Of a stretch of 64,000 nucleotides of DNA, positions 35,901-46,334 are shown piece after piece. This DNA comes from Ilex aquifolium (lineage: Eukaryota; Streptophyta; Magnoliopsida; Aquifoliales; Aquifoliaceae), in the NCBI GenBank assembly GCA_951799425.1, contig OX637395.1:6226951-6290950 (forward strand), written 5' to 3'. How positions within the stretch are numbered: the first letter of the stretch is position 1; the number at the start of each line of letters is the position of its first letter. Made by a program: the position numbers and the translations under genes. The notes below the pieces were generated by a model, which was given only the letters and a program-made list of their open reading frames with translations, was not told where the DNA came from and searched no databases.

Positions 35901-36903
35901 AATTGAAAAAAATTGAACACTGATTGTGAACACAAAAACATAAAGTACTGAACATGAACATGCACATTAAGCTGGAAGATACAACTATATCCTTAACACA
36001 CATGCACTTTGAATTAGTGGTCAACAAAGTATGACCTATATAAAGATAGAGAAAACTCAACTTTATCATTAAAGTCCCATAAACTAATTAAACTGAAAAC
36101 GCATAAAATTCATATTCTTGAAATTACATACTTAATTTGAATTGACAATAGTGTCTAGACGACCAGGTAAGCCTCGTCTGTTGCCGAAGAAATATTGGCT
36201 GCTAACCATGTATCATGATTGTCAACAGTGTCGTATACATAATTAATAAAAAATTATATATATTTTTATCGTTATAGGATATTTAAGTTTACACCGACTA
36301 TTCTCTTGAACTTAGCGGCTTATCACTGTAATTTGAGTTGGATTAGAGCATGTCCTTTTAAGGACAAGAATTGGTAGTTCTTAGAAGGTATGAAAAGAGA
36401 TTGAACTTGAGATTTCTGTATTACCAAATATCAAACTCAACCATTGAACCACTCATAAGAATTATTAAAAAAATAAAATTATACGTGTTAGAACTTATCT
36501 ATTGCCGGGCCTTATCTAGTTATATGTTATCTAGCACTTGGATTACACCCCGTGCCAAAAAAAAGAATTTGAGATAGTACAATATACTTATCCTAGAATT
36601 AGGGGTGCACGAAATTTTTATCCCACTTATCTCATAGTCTTGAGAGAGTGTAGCTTGTTCTAGTGCCATGGAGGAGTGAGGTATCAAGAGTTCAAAATCA
36701 GATAAATAATAGTTGATAGATGTTATCCACAAGTATGTGAGAGTGGGTGTCGCAAAACTCATTCTAATAATAAAGAGATGGCAGAAAATTGAAGAGAGGT
36801 AAAATGAGAGAGAAGATGTCATAAATATCCAAATTTTTTAAATTGATTTTTTTTTTCATTTAATGTAATCAATAATCTCAATAATTAAAAGAGAGGCTAA
36901 CTA
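35901..36903. other. Intergenic DNA, probably Helitron interior
   Basis: No gene supported. May be partly the body of the Helitron that ends at 35869. Confidence 0.35.
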
Positions 36904-37833
36904 TGAGAAGTCAGGGCCGGCCCACTGAAAACTGGGGGTTTAAGCGAAAGTGCTAAATAGGGGCCTATCAAAATTTATCAAAAAAAAATATATTGTATGA
37001 TTAAAATTTTATTTTTTTATTTTTTTGTGATGCAAAATTAGTAATCAAAATTTTATATTTGAGTTTTGCTAGTATATTTTTTCAAGGGATAATATGACTA
37101 ATTCATTTAATCTTTCTTGTACTATAGTTGATCGTAAATAGAATTTTATGAGTTATAAGTTTGAAAAAACTTGACATATTTCAAACTAAAAATTCTTGTG
37201 AATAAAATATATTTTAAAATAACAAATAATTATACCAAGAGAACAATCTAATATCTTATAAAAGTCAATAAGAATTAAATACAATATCACATGATAAATA
37301 AAAATTGTATAAGCTTTAAATTGATGATTTGTTCGCCTCCCAAATCATCTACTATTTCAAACTTTCACAATAAAAAAGAATAATTGCATTAAATTAATCC
37401 TATTAATAAAAATATTAAAAAATTAAATTACTAATCAAACAAATATGTACCTTTTCAATTTAATCTAGGTTGCAAGAGAGAGATACATAATTATGCTATA
37501 TGAACTTTTTTTATTTGGAGAGGGAGAGAGAGAGAGAGAGAGAGTAGACTTTTAGGCTTTAATTGTGGAAAATTAATTTTTGCATTTTTTAGAACTTTCA
37601 AGTCTTTTAAGTTTTAACAGTTGGAAAAAGTGAGAGAGATGTGAATTGGGTCATTGTTTTAGTGTAGGTCTTGTAAGAATTTTCATTAGATTGAGCCCTT
37701 TAAACCAAAATTTTTGGGCTAATTTAAATTACAGTTAAAGACTATACTTATTATTTGGGGGTCCTCTTTTTCTTTTTTGGGCCCTAAGCAGTTTCTTAAG
37801 TGACCTTTCTATTGGGCCGGCCTTGTGAGAAGT
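36904..37833. mobile_element. 914-bp non-autonomous hAT element with perfect 8-bp TSD
   Basis: 36912-37825 begins CAGGGCCGGCCCA and ends TGGGCCGGCCTTG (12 of 13 paired), flanked by identical TGAGAAGT at 36904-36911 and 37826-37833. These are Ac/hAT-type ends. The interior is AT-rich with a (GA)n tract near 37515-37543 and no transposase frame. Confidence 0.88.
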
Positions 37834-37846
37834 CATGTAATATTCC

Positions 37847-38157
37847 AAGGGCGAATTATATTTTGTATTATGAAAGATTTAAGAATTTTTACTTTGTACC
37901 CTTAAAGATAAAATTTTTCACATTATACCCTCAGTGTATAAAAAGTGTTGTAATGTGACCCTTTAGTTAGATTTTGTTATTTTTTTCCATTAGTGTCAAT
38001 TGGGTGATTTTTTGACAGAAAAAATAAATGAAGATAACATAAGGGCTATATTATAACACTTTTGATTTATTAAGGGTGCAGTGTGAAAAATTTTATCTTT
38101 GAGGGTGTAAAGTGAGAATTCTTAAATTTTTCAGGGTGCAAAGTATAATTCACCCTT
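37847..38157. mobile_element. Foldback MITE with about 100-bp TIRs
   Basis: AAGGGCGAATTATATTTTGT at the left is matched in inverse by the right end (CAAAGTATAATTCACCCTT). Pairing continues through AGATTTAAGAATT and AAAGATAAAATTTTTCACA blocks, so nearly the whole element folds. Related ends occur near 24087 (AGGGTGAATCGCATTTTGCA) and 54657. I could not find a convincing target duplication. Confidence 0.7.
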
Positions 38158-39112
38158 AGAATAACCACTTTGCTATCTAAATATAAATAGATTTGTAGAT
38201 CAAATCCGCAGTCTTTTTTTCAAAAAAAAACCAAAAGCGTTGGCATAATAGAAGTATTTGTTTTAGTCAAATGAATATGTGACGAGCTTTATAAAACAGT
38301 TTTAAATTCCCTAAATATTTCTAATAATCGTGTTTTTCTTTTTTTAGACAACGAAGCGTCGTCCAAATCACGTGTCTCTTCAACTCATGAGAAAAACACA
38401 AACTCCAAATATTTGCAATCACTCACAAATTACATCCATTGCATAAATCGAGGTTCAATCGTGTGAATCGAACGTGGAAGCTCAAATTAGTAATTTCTGG
38501 AATCCTTTCATTCCATGACAGATTTTAAAAACTATGTTCGGTCCATATTTGCATATAATAACGTACTTTCTTCCTATTTTCTTTTTCTTTTTTTGGGTCT
38601 TCTCTAATTGCTTATTTATTTTGTGATAATTATGGCTGCTAGATATCAATATCTAAAAACTCCTCATCAGAGAAACCATTTTATCTAGGAAAAACAAAAA
38701 AAAAAACATTTGCTAGTCCATAGAATTATTGGGCTATTGTTGTCAGAACTACTGTCCTACATTACATAGCAAACAAAATTGGTTTGGGGATGTATCAAAA
38801 GGTTATTCACATCATTAAATTAGAGGTCAAACCAATTTAAAGGATGTCATATTCATGTCTACCAAGTTGGCAAATTGTAGACCTAGAAGTCCCTACTTTT
38901 TTGGTACAATTCATGGTACAATTCATAATACAGTGCATCTAAACAAAAAACAAGATAAGGATGACTCTACAAAAATTGTTGTAAATGTTGGGAGTTCAAA
39001 AATAAATGTTTTGAATGTGTTGTATTTCACTCTGACTTATATCAGAGCTCATATAAAAAATAATAATTTGGGGGGAAATTGTTTACGATTGTTATCCCTC
39101 CGTTAAAGTCTA
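38158..39112. other. Intergenic DNA
   Basis: No gene or structural repeat supported. Confidence 0.4.
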
Positions 39113-39287
39113 CTAAGGGTAACCTGTGACTGAAGGCATGGTGAAATGTAAGTAAGAAGTAATGGATTTGGGAGGAGGAAAATTCAATGTGAATGATTTT
39201 AAGGGGATGTTGATAGTCGTTGGATGAGTCTATTTGAGACCGTCGTCGGATGGGCTAATTGAAACTTGTCATATTTTATATTATAGA
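39113..39287 (-). mobile_element. 175-bp Helitron-like element, minus strand
   Basis: The 5' end TCTATAATATAAAATATGA (minus strand from 39287, preceded by host A) is the same as in the complete 131-bp element at 24800. The 3' end at 39113 has a degraded hairpin (GCC-TTCA-GTCAC) and TTAG in place of CTAG. CATCC(A/G)ACG motifs are shared inside. Confidence 0.65.
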
Positions 39288-39659
39288 TATTTCCCATATT
39301 TCATGACAACATTTTGACCCTCAATGTCCAAAATAAAGTAATCAATCAATTGAACCCAATTTCATTTGCATAAACACTATAATGTATGCGTGACACTAAC
39401 ACGAAAAAACAACAATGGGCAAAGGCAATAGAATACCTTCGGTTGGGGCATTTTTTGAAATTGCAGGTTATACTCGATCAATAGTCAACCAATGAGCTAC
39501 AATGGCAATATTTAAAGGGATTTTGGCAAAGGTATTCAATAACTTGGAATACATTAGGCAGTTTGATTTAGAAATTTTATTCCCCTTAGCCTTTGATACG
39601 ACCACCTTGGAAATTCGACCTTTTTCAAATCCACATCCATGAACAGTAGAACATCGGCA

Positions 39660-39986
39660 GCACCTGTATGTTCATCGAAAGAGGGGAGCAGAGAGAGAGA
39701 CTGGCGAGGATGGCGTCGACGGTGGCTTCAGCAATACAAGACCAGTGTGACGAAGTTTTAGTGGCTTCGTTTTCTTCGTGGTCTCAAAACAAGAGTACAA
39801 GAAGGGGGAGAGAGATGGGGCTGAGAGGCTGTGGTGGACGGAAAGGGTTTGGTGGCGCAGCGCTGGGAAGAAGAGAGAGGAGAGAGAGGTGGCTGGGAAA
39901 TTGGTAACCGTTAGATGAATGAATTTGAGACTGTACGATGGGCTTGTTGAAGCTTAGAACAAATTTTGTCATTGAATATTACTAGA
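39660..39986 (-). mobile_element. Helitron 5' end next to a gene-like GC-rich fragment
   Basis: On the minus strand from 39986 the sequence TCTAGTAATATTCAATGACAAA, then AGCCCATCGTACAGTCTCAAA, follows the 5' region of the 39287 element. Next to it 39668-39907 (plus) is clearly GC-richer, purine-rich and open for 79 codons (ASTVASAIQDQCDEVLVASF in the middle). It could be a captured 5' gene fragment. The 3' end of the element was not found. Confidence 0.4.
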
Positions 39987-40099
39987 ACTCACTTATCACC
40001 ATAGTTTTACTTTCTATCCGATAAAAATACTAAAATTGAAGATCATCAAATTCAAAATTAATGACTGAGATTAACAAGGTACAATAATGGTACCGGTTT

Positions 40100-40362
40100 T
40101 TTTTTCCAGTACCATACTGTCGGTTACCATTTTTTATGATAAAGTTAATAATTTTGAAAGAAAAAGTTACAATTGTTAAAGGAAAGATCATGATCGATCA
40201 TAGACACCTATGATCGATCATGAACTCTCGATATTGATCACAACTTTCTATGATCGATCATTCCTTTTAAAGTTATAACTTACACATTAAAAAAATTATA
40301 ATTTAACATTAAAAATTGTAATTTTCGGTACGATAATGTCGACGGTACCGTAGTCTTTCCCT
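40100..40362. repeat. Dispersed repeat ending at the SABATH-1 promoter
   Basis: Homologous to 25850-26092. It ends GGTACCGTAGTCTTTCC at 40360, directly against the TATA-like box of the methyltransferase gene. Contains several TGATCGATCA palindromes. Confidence 0.65.
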
Positions 40363-40369
40363 ATATAAC
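40363..40369 (+). promoter_or_regulatory. TATA box of SABATH-1
   Basis: TATATAA, 35 bases before the ATG at 40404; the leader would be very short. The preceding bases belong to the dispersed repeat. Confidence 0.5.
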
Positions 40370-40403
40370 AGATCAAACTGCAACTCTAACGAAGAAGGAA
40401 GCC

Positions 40404-41806
40404 ATGGTTGTCAAAAGCGTTCTCCACATGAATGCAGGCATCAAAGGAGACACTAGCTATGGCAATAACTCAAGTGTTCAGGTCTCTCTCTCTCTCTCAC
40501 ACACACACACAAACACAGACAAAAGACACACACAAACACAGACAAAAGTGTAGGATTTTATCAATACATGCATGCATTCTATTTATCAAAAGCTTTCTAC
40601 ACATGGATGCTGGCAAAGGAGACACTAGCTATGCCAATAACTCAAGTGTTCAGGTCTTTCTCTCTCTCTCTCTCTCACACACACAGACAGACAGACAGAC
40701 AGACAGAAAAGCATTGGATTTCATCAATACATGCATTCCATATATCCCATTTGAATTTTTTTTTAACAAAATCTATCTTACAGAGAACAATGATACTGAA
40801 GGTGCAACCTTTTCTAGATGACACAATCAAAGCTATGTTCAAAGTTGGCTTTCCCAAGTGTTTCAAAATGGCAGACTTGGGTTGTTCTTCAGGACCAAAC
40901 ACCCTTTTAGTCATCTCCAATATTATTGAAACCATTCAAGGGTTATTATCCAACCACAACAACAATAGCCAACCACCTGAGATTCAAATCTCCCTAAATG
41001 ATCTTCCAGAGAATGATTTCAACTCTGTTTTCAAATCCTTGCCACCATTTTACAACAAGCTCAAGAGAGAGAAAGGAGAAGATGATGATCAGTTAGCACC
41101 TTGTTTTGTATCAGGAGTGCCAGGCTCCTTCTATGGAAGGCTTTTCCCAATAGAGAGTCTGCATTTTATTCATTCCTCTTACAGTCTTCATTGGCTCTCT
41201 CAGGTCAGCTTCATCTTCAACCATAATGATTCAGTCATAATATCTTTTACAGAGCCCTAATCAAAATGTGATTAGTTTCAAATCGCCCATTACAAATTTG
41301 ATAGAAAGTTGTTTCATTTTTGTGCCACAACTATCTGATTGTTTTCAGTTTGCCCCGACACGTTAATAATTTCTTTCAAAAAAGGAAGTCCACGTTTGTG
41401 TTCGGGAAATGTGGAATAATTTAAGTAATTGAGAGGATAATGTGAAAAATTCAACAATTCAAGAGAAAAAAATCAAGTCTATACTGTAAAATAACAGGTG
41501 CCTGAAGGACTGGAGAATAACAAAGGCAACATATACATTGCTAAGACAAGTCCTCCTGATGTATTTGAGGCATATTCAAAGCAATTCCAGAGGGATTTCT
41601 CAAGGTTTTTGCGGTTACGCTCCAAGGAAATAATACCTGGTGGGCGTATGCTTCTAATATTCATCTGTAGGAGCATTGCAGATCCCAACTGCAACGATTG
41701 TTGCTTTGTTTGGGAACTGTTAACGAAATCACTTCTCGATATGGTGCCCGAGGTTAAACTAGCAATCAAATTCTGTTCTCTCCCCCCCCCCCCCCCTTCC
41801 TCTCCC

Positions 41807-41838
<32 letters not shown>

Positions 41839-42221
41839 TTCTAACTGCTAAAATTTGGTATCTTAAGCATCATTTTCTTCGATATCAGGGGCTCGTTCAA
41901 GAGGAAGACATCGATTCATTCAATATGCCTTTCTATACGCCCTACAAGGATGAAGTGAAAGGTATAATTGAAGGAGAGGGGTCCTTTACACTTGACAAGC
42001 TAGAAGTCTTTGAAGACACACACAAGGCCTTTGGTAATGACAACATTGGGAGAATTGTGGCCAAAAGCATAAGAGCTGTTGTGGAGCCTATGTTTGCTAG
42101 TCATTTTGGTGACACTATAATTGACAATCTGTTTGACAGGTTTGTGAATTATGTGGATGAGGAACTAGATGTGGTGAAGGCAAAGTATTTTGATATAGTC
42201 ATTGCACTGGAAAAGAGATAA
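40404..42221 (+). CDS. SABATH family carboxyl methyltransferase 1, 4 exons
   Basis: S-adenosylmethionine-dependent methyltransferase of the salicylate/benzoate/jasmonate type (SABATH). Exons 40404-40481, 40784-41203, 41498-41752 and 41889-42221, GT-AG, all phase 0, giving 361 aa (family about 360-380). SAM-binding motifs: exon 1 [19 protein letters not shown], then [10 protein letters not shown] (near residue 57), [10 protein letters not shown] (near 97) and [11 protein letters not shown]. The substrate-site segment is [11 protein letters not shown] (156-166). This has His where salicylate-preferring enzymes have Met; His occurs in jasmonate- and some other SABATH enzymes, so the acceptor acid is open. 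The exon 1 motif has Gly-Ile-Lys inserted relative to the usual GxGETSY. Intron 3 has long C runs. Second gene of the cluster at 46335. Confidence 0.9.
40408..40743. repeat. About 172-bp tandem duplication spanning SABATH-1 exon 1
   Basis: Copy 1 runs from about 40408 to 40580 and copy 2 from about 40582 to 40743: coding part, CT/CA microsatellite, and TCAATACATGCAT tail. In copy 2 the microsatellite continues into (CAGA)n at 40683-40707. Confidence 0.8.
40603..40653 (+). CDS. Duplicated alternative first exon of SABATH-1
   Basis: ATG at 40603, 17 codons ([17 protein letters not shown]), ending at a GT donor in the same phase as exon 1. It lacks the first nine residues but its [14 protein letters not shown] is closer to the family consensus than exon 1a. 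If used with exon 2 it gives a shorter protein missing the conserved N-terminal residues near the SAM and substrate pocket. It may be an alternative or a relict exon. Confidence 0.5.
41782..41837. repeat. Poly(C) runs in intron 3 of SABATH-1
   Basis: C15 at 41782-41796 and C28 at 41810-41837, separated by TTCCTCTCCCCTG. The opposite strand can form G-quadruplexes. The length may be uncertain in the assembly. Confidence 0.8.
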
Positions 42222-42571
42222 AACATTCGTCTCCGTCTCCGTCTCTGTCTTCAACTTCCCTTCAAAAGTCGTGTTTGCAAGAAAGAAACCCAAAGGAATT
42301 GACGGAGGAGGGAGGACGCACAAGCAATTGAGCAATTTTGCTCCTGAAAGTTTTATAATAAGAAAGCCAGCAGAAGTACTATAGGCATGAAATAAAACTT
42401 GGTGTATTTGCAAGACATGCTTTTTGACAAGGACATGTTTGTTCTAACTCCAAATTAGCTGGATAACTTTGACTACTTTTTAAAGAGAATTCGAAAATGA
42501 AACATTATCACGTGATATCACTATTGCATTGAATATTTATTTTCCATAGAGACCTTAGATTATATTTCCAC
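42222..42571. other. SABATH-1 3' flank
   Basis: 3' UTR-like DNA beginning with a CGTCTC repeat just after the stop. Nothing else supported. Confidence 0.4.
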
Positions 42572-42786
42572 AGAGCACCGAGTGGGGTAGTCCAGTGGGG
42601 TATCTGTCGAATTTTTCACCTTGAGGTTGGAGGTTCAAGTCTTAGAGTCCATATTGGAATTTGGTGATTGACCACTATGTTAGTCTAGTTAAGTTCGTTC
42701 TCGACAGGAGTAACGGGCGCAGTCAGATATCTCATGATTTCACCAATGAGGACGTATCAGAGTGATCTCTAGGCACTCTTTTTTGT
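42572..42786 (+). mobile_element. SINE-like element
   Basis: Box A-like TAGTCCAGTGGG near 42588, box B-like GGTTCAAGTCTT (42632-42643), GC-richer body and a T run at 42779-42785. It differs from the 9589 SINE family. No target duplication confirmed. Confidence 0.55.
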
Positions 42787-43560
42787 CCCCACCCATTTTT
42801 TACTCGAGCAAAAAAAAAAAAAATAAATTATTTTCACAGCACCAAAAAGGAAAACAAGTGAACTGTATAGCCCCCTTTCCGAAAGCTAGTTCTATTAAAC
42901 CTGGTCGGCTCAACGGGTTGTCAACTTGTCTCGTTTGGAGTGAGATTTCATTCAACATATTTTTTCTTAAATTTTATTTTTACTAAATCACTCATTATAT
43001 ATAAGTAGGGGCTGTTAATCAAATTGAACTACTCAAAATTGACTTGGATTCGACTCGTTTTCGACTCGTTCAGTCTTGACTTGTTTCTTTAAACAAGCCA
43101 AACTTGAATAATTTTTTAAGCTCGTTTGAAAAATGAGTCTGAGAGGTTTGGTTCGAATTCGACTCATTTATGTGTTAATATTCTAGCTCGGCTCGAGTTC
43201 GGCTTATTTTGAACTCGTTCAGGCTAAACTTATTTTCTAAATAAGTCGAATTTGAACATTTTTTTAAGCTCAGTTAAAAAATAATTTTTTTAAGATCGTT
43301 CGACTATCGGCCTTATATACAAATGTGTCACTCACTCATTAATAATGAATAATTAGTTGACGCCTTTTCTTAGAAGAATCATATGGAATTGAAAAATAAT
43401 TTCGATAGAGTACCATCAAGTTTAATTTTTTAAGGGTTTTTACACAATATTTGGGTGTCATTTATAATAATTTGGGGGTTTTTACAATGAATGTTAGGAT
43501 CGAATCCAAACACTAAAAAATTGTAACTTTACCTCTAAAATTTGTAACTTAAACCCGATA
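42787..43560. other. Intergenic DNA with a GACTCG/CTCGTT-rich piece
   Basis: No gene. From TAGGGGCTGTTAATC (43007) to about 43310 the sequence is full of CGACTCG, AAGCTCGTT and GTTCGG phrases, like the interior of aged hAT MITEs, but the right end is not recognisable. Confidence 0.4.
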
Positions 43561-44126
43561 AAAGTTATAAGATTAATTACACTGGAGGTTCCCAAAGTAT
43601 GAGGTTTATCTCATTTTAGTCCCCAATGTTTTAATTGCATCATTTTGGTCCCTGAAGTATTGAATATGTTTCTATATAGTCCATTAAGCTGACAGCGTCT
43701 AGCTTGCTAACGATTTTTTATCATAAACTTGTCAAGTGATACTTAAGTATGGACAAAAAATAATTTAGATAATTTTTGACCAATTTTTTACTCAAATTTT
43801 TGTTATATAGCAACCAAATTATACAGTTTTGATAATGAGCTATCTAAATTTTGGTCAAAAGTTATCCATATTACACATTTTTTGTTAAGAACTACCCAAA
43901 TTTTATTTAAGAGCTATCAAAATTATTTTTTGTCCATATTTAGGTATTACGTGACAAGTTTATGATAAAAAAATCGTTAGCAATCTGGACGTTGTCTGCT
44001 TGAAGGATCATGTAGAAACATATTCAATACTTTAGGAATCAAAATGATGCAATTGAAACATTGGGGACCAAAATGAGACAAACCCCATACTTTGGGGACC
44101 TCCAATGCAATTAACCCAAAGTTATA
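43561..44126. mobile_element. 548-bp Mutator-type MITE with about 220-bp TIRs and 9-bp TSD
   Basis: 43570-44117 begins AGATTAATTACACTGGAGGT and ends ACCTCCAATGCAATTAACCC. The arms pair for about 220 bp (CATTTTGGTCCC, AAGTATTGAATATGTTTCTA, TTGCTAACGATTTTTT). Identical 9-bp flanks AAAGTTATA lie at 43561-43569 and 44118-44126. No protein. Confidence 0.85.
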
Positions 44127-45057
44127 TAACATGACCACAAAAAAATAAAACTTTTTTAAGATCAATTCTAAAATGTTAGAATCGATCTTAATTTTATTAT
44201 TGTAACTAGACACAAAAACTTTATATCTCAACTCACAAAAATTAAAAACTTTGTTACGGTATCTCTTTCGGTACATGCAATACGTCAATTTGACATGAAT
44301 CCAATACGAAATTAACAAGTGAAAATTGACAAATTCTTGGCATGAATCAAAAAAAGAACATAATCAGGTAACACAAATAATACATGGGTTAGAATAGTGT
44401 CAAACACGATAACTTCATTTTGTCACAAGCCTATTTAACTAGTATTGTTCGGAAAAAAATATCTTTTTTTTTTTTTTTTTTGATCTGATATTGTATAAAT
44501 CATTATAGAAATAGGGCATTTTTTATTAGGTATCACCAACGATCAAAATTTCGTTTCGGTGCATAGTGTCGATGAGTCCAAAAACAAAAACATTGCAATA
44601 ATGTTTCAAAAACATTTCGGAAGAAAGATCAAAGCAAAGAAAATTTTAAAAATTTATTTCCACAACATTAATCGAAACACACTAAAACACAGGTCGAAAC
44701 ATGCCGAAACACTTCGAAACCTACCGAAACATAAGAATTTTAATATTAAATCAATGATTCGTTTCAGTTTTCATGGAAACATAAACATTTCGGACGTTTG
44801 GACCATTTTGAAACGAAATTTAGTTCCTTGGGTATCACTAGTTATTTTTAAGAGAGAAGGGGGCGGAATTTCAAATTATCATTTTATTTCATGTAGATCA
44901 CCCTAAAATTATGGGGACAAAGTTGGGTGAATTGAGTTAAGTTAGTATTACGACATCTAACGTAATTCATTAAACGAGTAGAGTTAGTATTTCATTATTT
45001 ATTTGATACGAGCATGACATGATATTTCCTGAGATTGACATTCCAAAATAAAATTTA
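44127..45057. other. Intergenic DNA with dispersed repeat
   Basis: No gene. 44550-44833 is the partner of the repeat at 24345-24633, with CGAAACA words. A T run of about 19 lies at 44463-44481. Confidence 0.4.
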
Positions 45058-45370
45058 AGTTCCTAAAGGGCTGGAGAATAAAGGGAATATATGCATTACA
45101 AAGACCAAACCTCCAAATGTATTTGAAGCCATTTTTAACTCGATTTCTCAAGGTTTTTGGGTTTGCTCTCTCAAAAAAATAAATAAATAATAATGCTATG
45201 CAACCCAAATTTGTATCCCAAATAATGGGGGACCATTGGATCAGTGGGTCCCATTTAAAAAAGTTGATAGAGTCCACTCATCCAATGATCCCCTTCATTT
45301 GTAATGTAAATTTATGTTATATAGTATTTCCCAAAAAGTAATACCTGGTGAGCAAGCTTAGAGAAACATG
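45058..45370 (+). pseudogene. SABATH methyltransferase exon 3 relict
   Basis: GTTCCTAAAGGGCTGGAGAA at 45058 and the following 110 bp match the start of exon 3 in both intact SABATH genes (AAAGGGAATATATGCATTAC, CTCCAAATGTATTTGAAGCC, TTTCTCAAGGTTTTT), with deletions. After a MITE (45191-45329) the match resumes as GTAATACCTGGTGAGCAAGC. No other exons were found. It marks a former third copy in the cluster. Confidence 0.7.
45191..45329. mobile_element. MITE inserted in the SABATH relict
   Basis: About 138 bp with 50-bp imperfect inverted ends: AATGCTATGCAACCCAAATT at the left against the complement of AAATTTATGTTATATAGTATT at the right, meeting near GACCATTGGATC / ATCCAATGATCC. It interrupts exon 3 homology. 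Confidence 0.65.
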
Positions 45371-46290
45371 ATCAATAATGGATTATTCTCTCTCTCTCTC
45401 CCCCCAAGAAAAAAATGTGGTTCCCAAGATCCATTCCCAAATCCCAATCACAATTCACATGTATACCACACTTCCAGCCTATCCCAAATATTAGTCAACT
45501 ACAACACAGCTGTAGTTTGTGGACGATGACAGACAAAAACCCTAAAAAAAACCCAACACCCAACAAATAATGAGGAAGACAAATTTATCCCACACCTATG
45601 AAATACGGATATTTCGTCAAGATCGACGTATCCATATTGGATACGATATTTGCATCATATGTACCCGATAATTAATAAAATATGTGGATACTTTATAAAT
45701 ACTTGTTAACATAGAGCAAGATGTACAGTTTTTAATTTTAATATATACCCTATTCTTTCAAGTTCACATACAATACAAAACACCAACAAAATTCCATCTA
45801 ATTTTGAAGACGCTGGATGTTTTTTAAGTATTATCTACTGTTGCATATCAAAAGAGTATAAAAAATGAGTTAGTTACACAATGATCTTAAAAATCAAATA
45901 CTTGTAACCAAACCAATTTGTTAAATGTGGTTTCGATTCTTTTAATTCGTTACACTCATTTTATGGATATTATAATGTTACATATTTTTCAAGGTAAAAA
46001 TTCCTAATTTTGTTTACTATTGTTAAAGAATTATTAAAAAGTATAATTTTTAAGTCGTTAATTAATAGTAATATATAAAATATTTTTTATTATAGACACC
46101 GTACCCGTATCTTTTTTTTAAGTTTTGTCGTATCACCATATCTGTTTCGTATCGTACTCATATTACGTAGCCGTAGCCGTAGCCGTATCTATATCCATAG
46201 CTGTATTCATACTTTCTAGGTATACATTTAAGGATTATTTTGAGTCATTTAGGCATACTTCATATCAAGAAATCAGTTAAGTGGAGGTCT
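45371..46290. other. Intergenic DNA with CCGTATC-rich piece
   Basis: No gene. 45595-46230 contains CGTATC/GATACG phrases and an (AGCCGT)n run at about 46167-46185, typical of an aged MITE interior. Confidence 0.4.
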
Positions 46291-46296
46291 TATATA
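46291..46296 (+). promoter_or_regulatory. TATA box of SABATH-2
   Basis: TATATA, 39 bases before the ATG at 46335, the same spacing as in SABATH-1. Confidence 0.45.
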
Positions 46297-46334
46297 CAGC
46301 CGATAAGATAGCAACAGTAGCAAACAAGGAAGCC

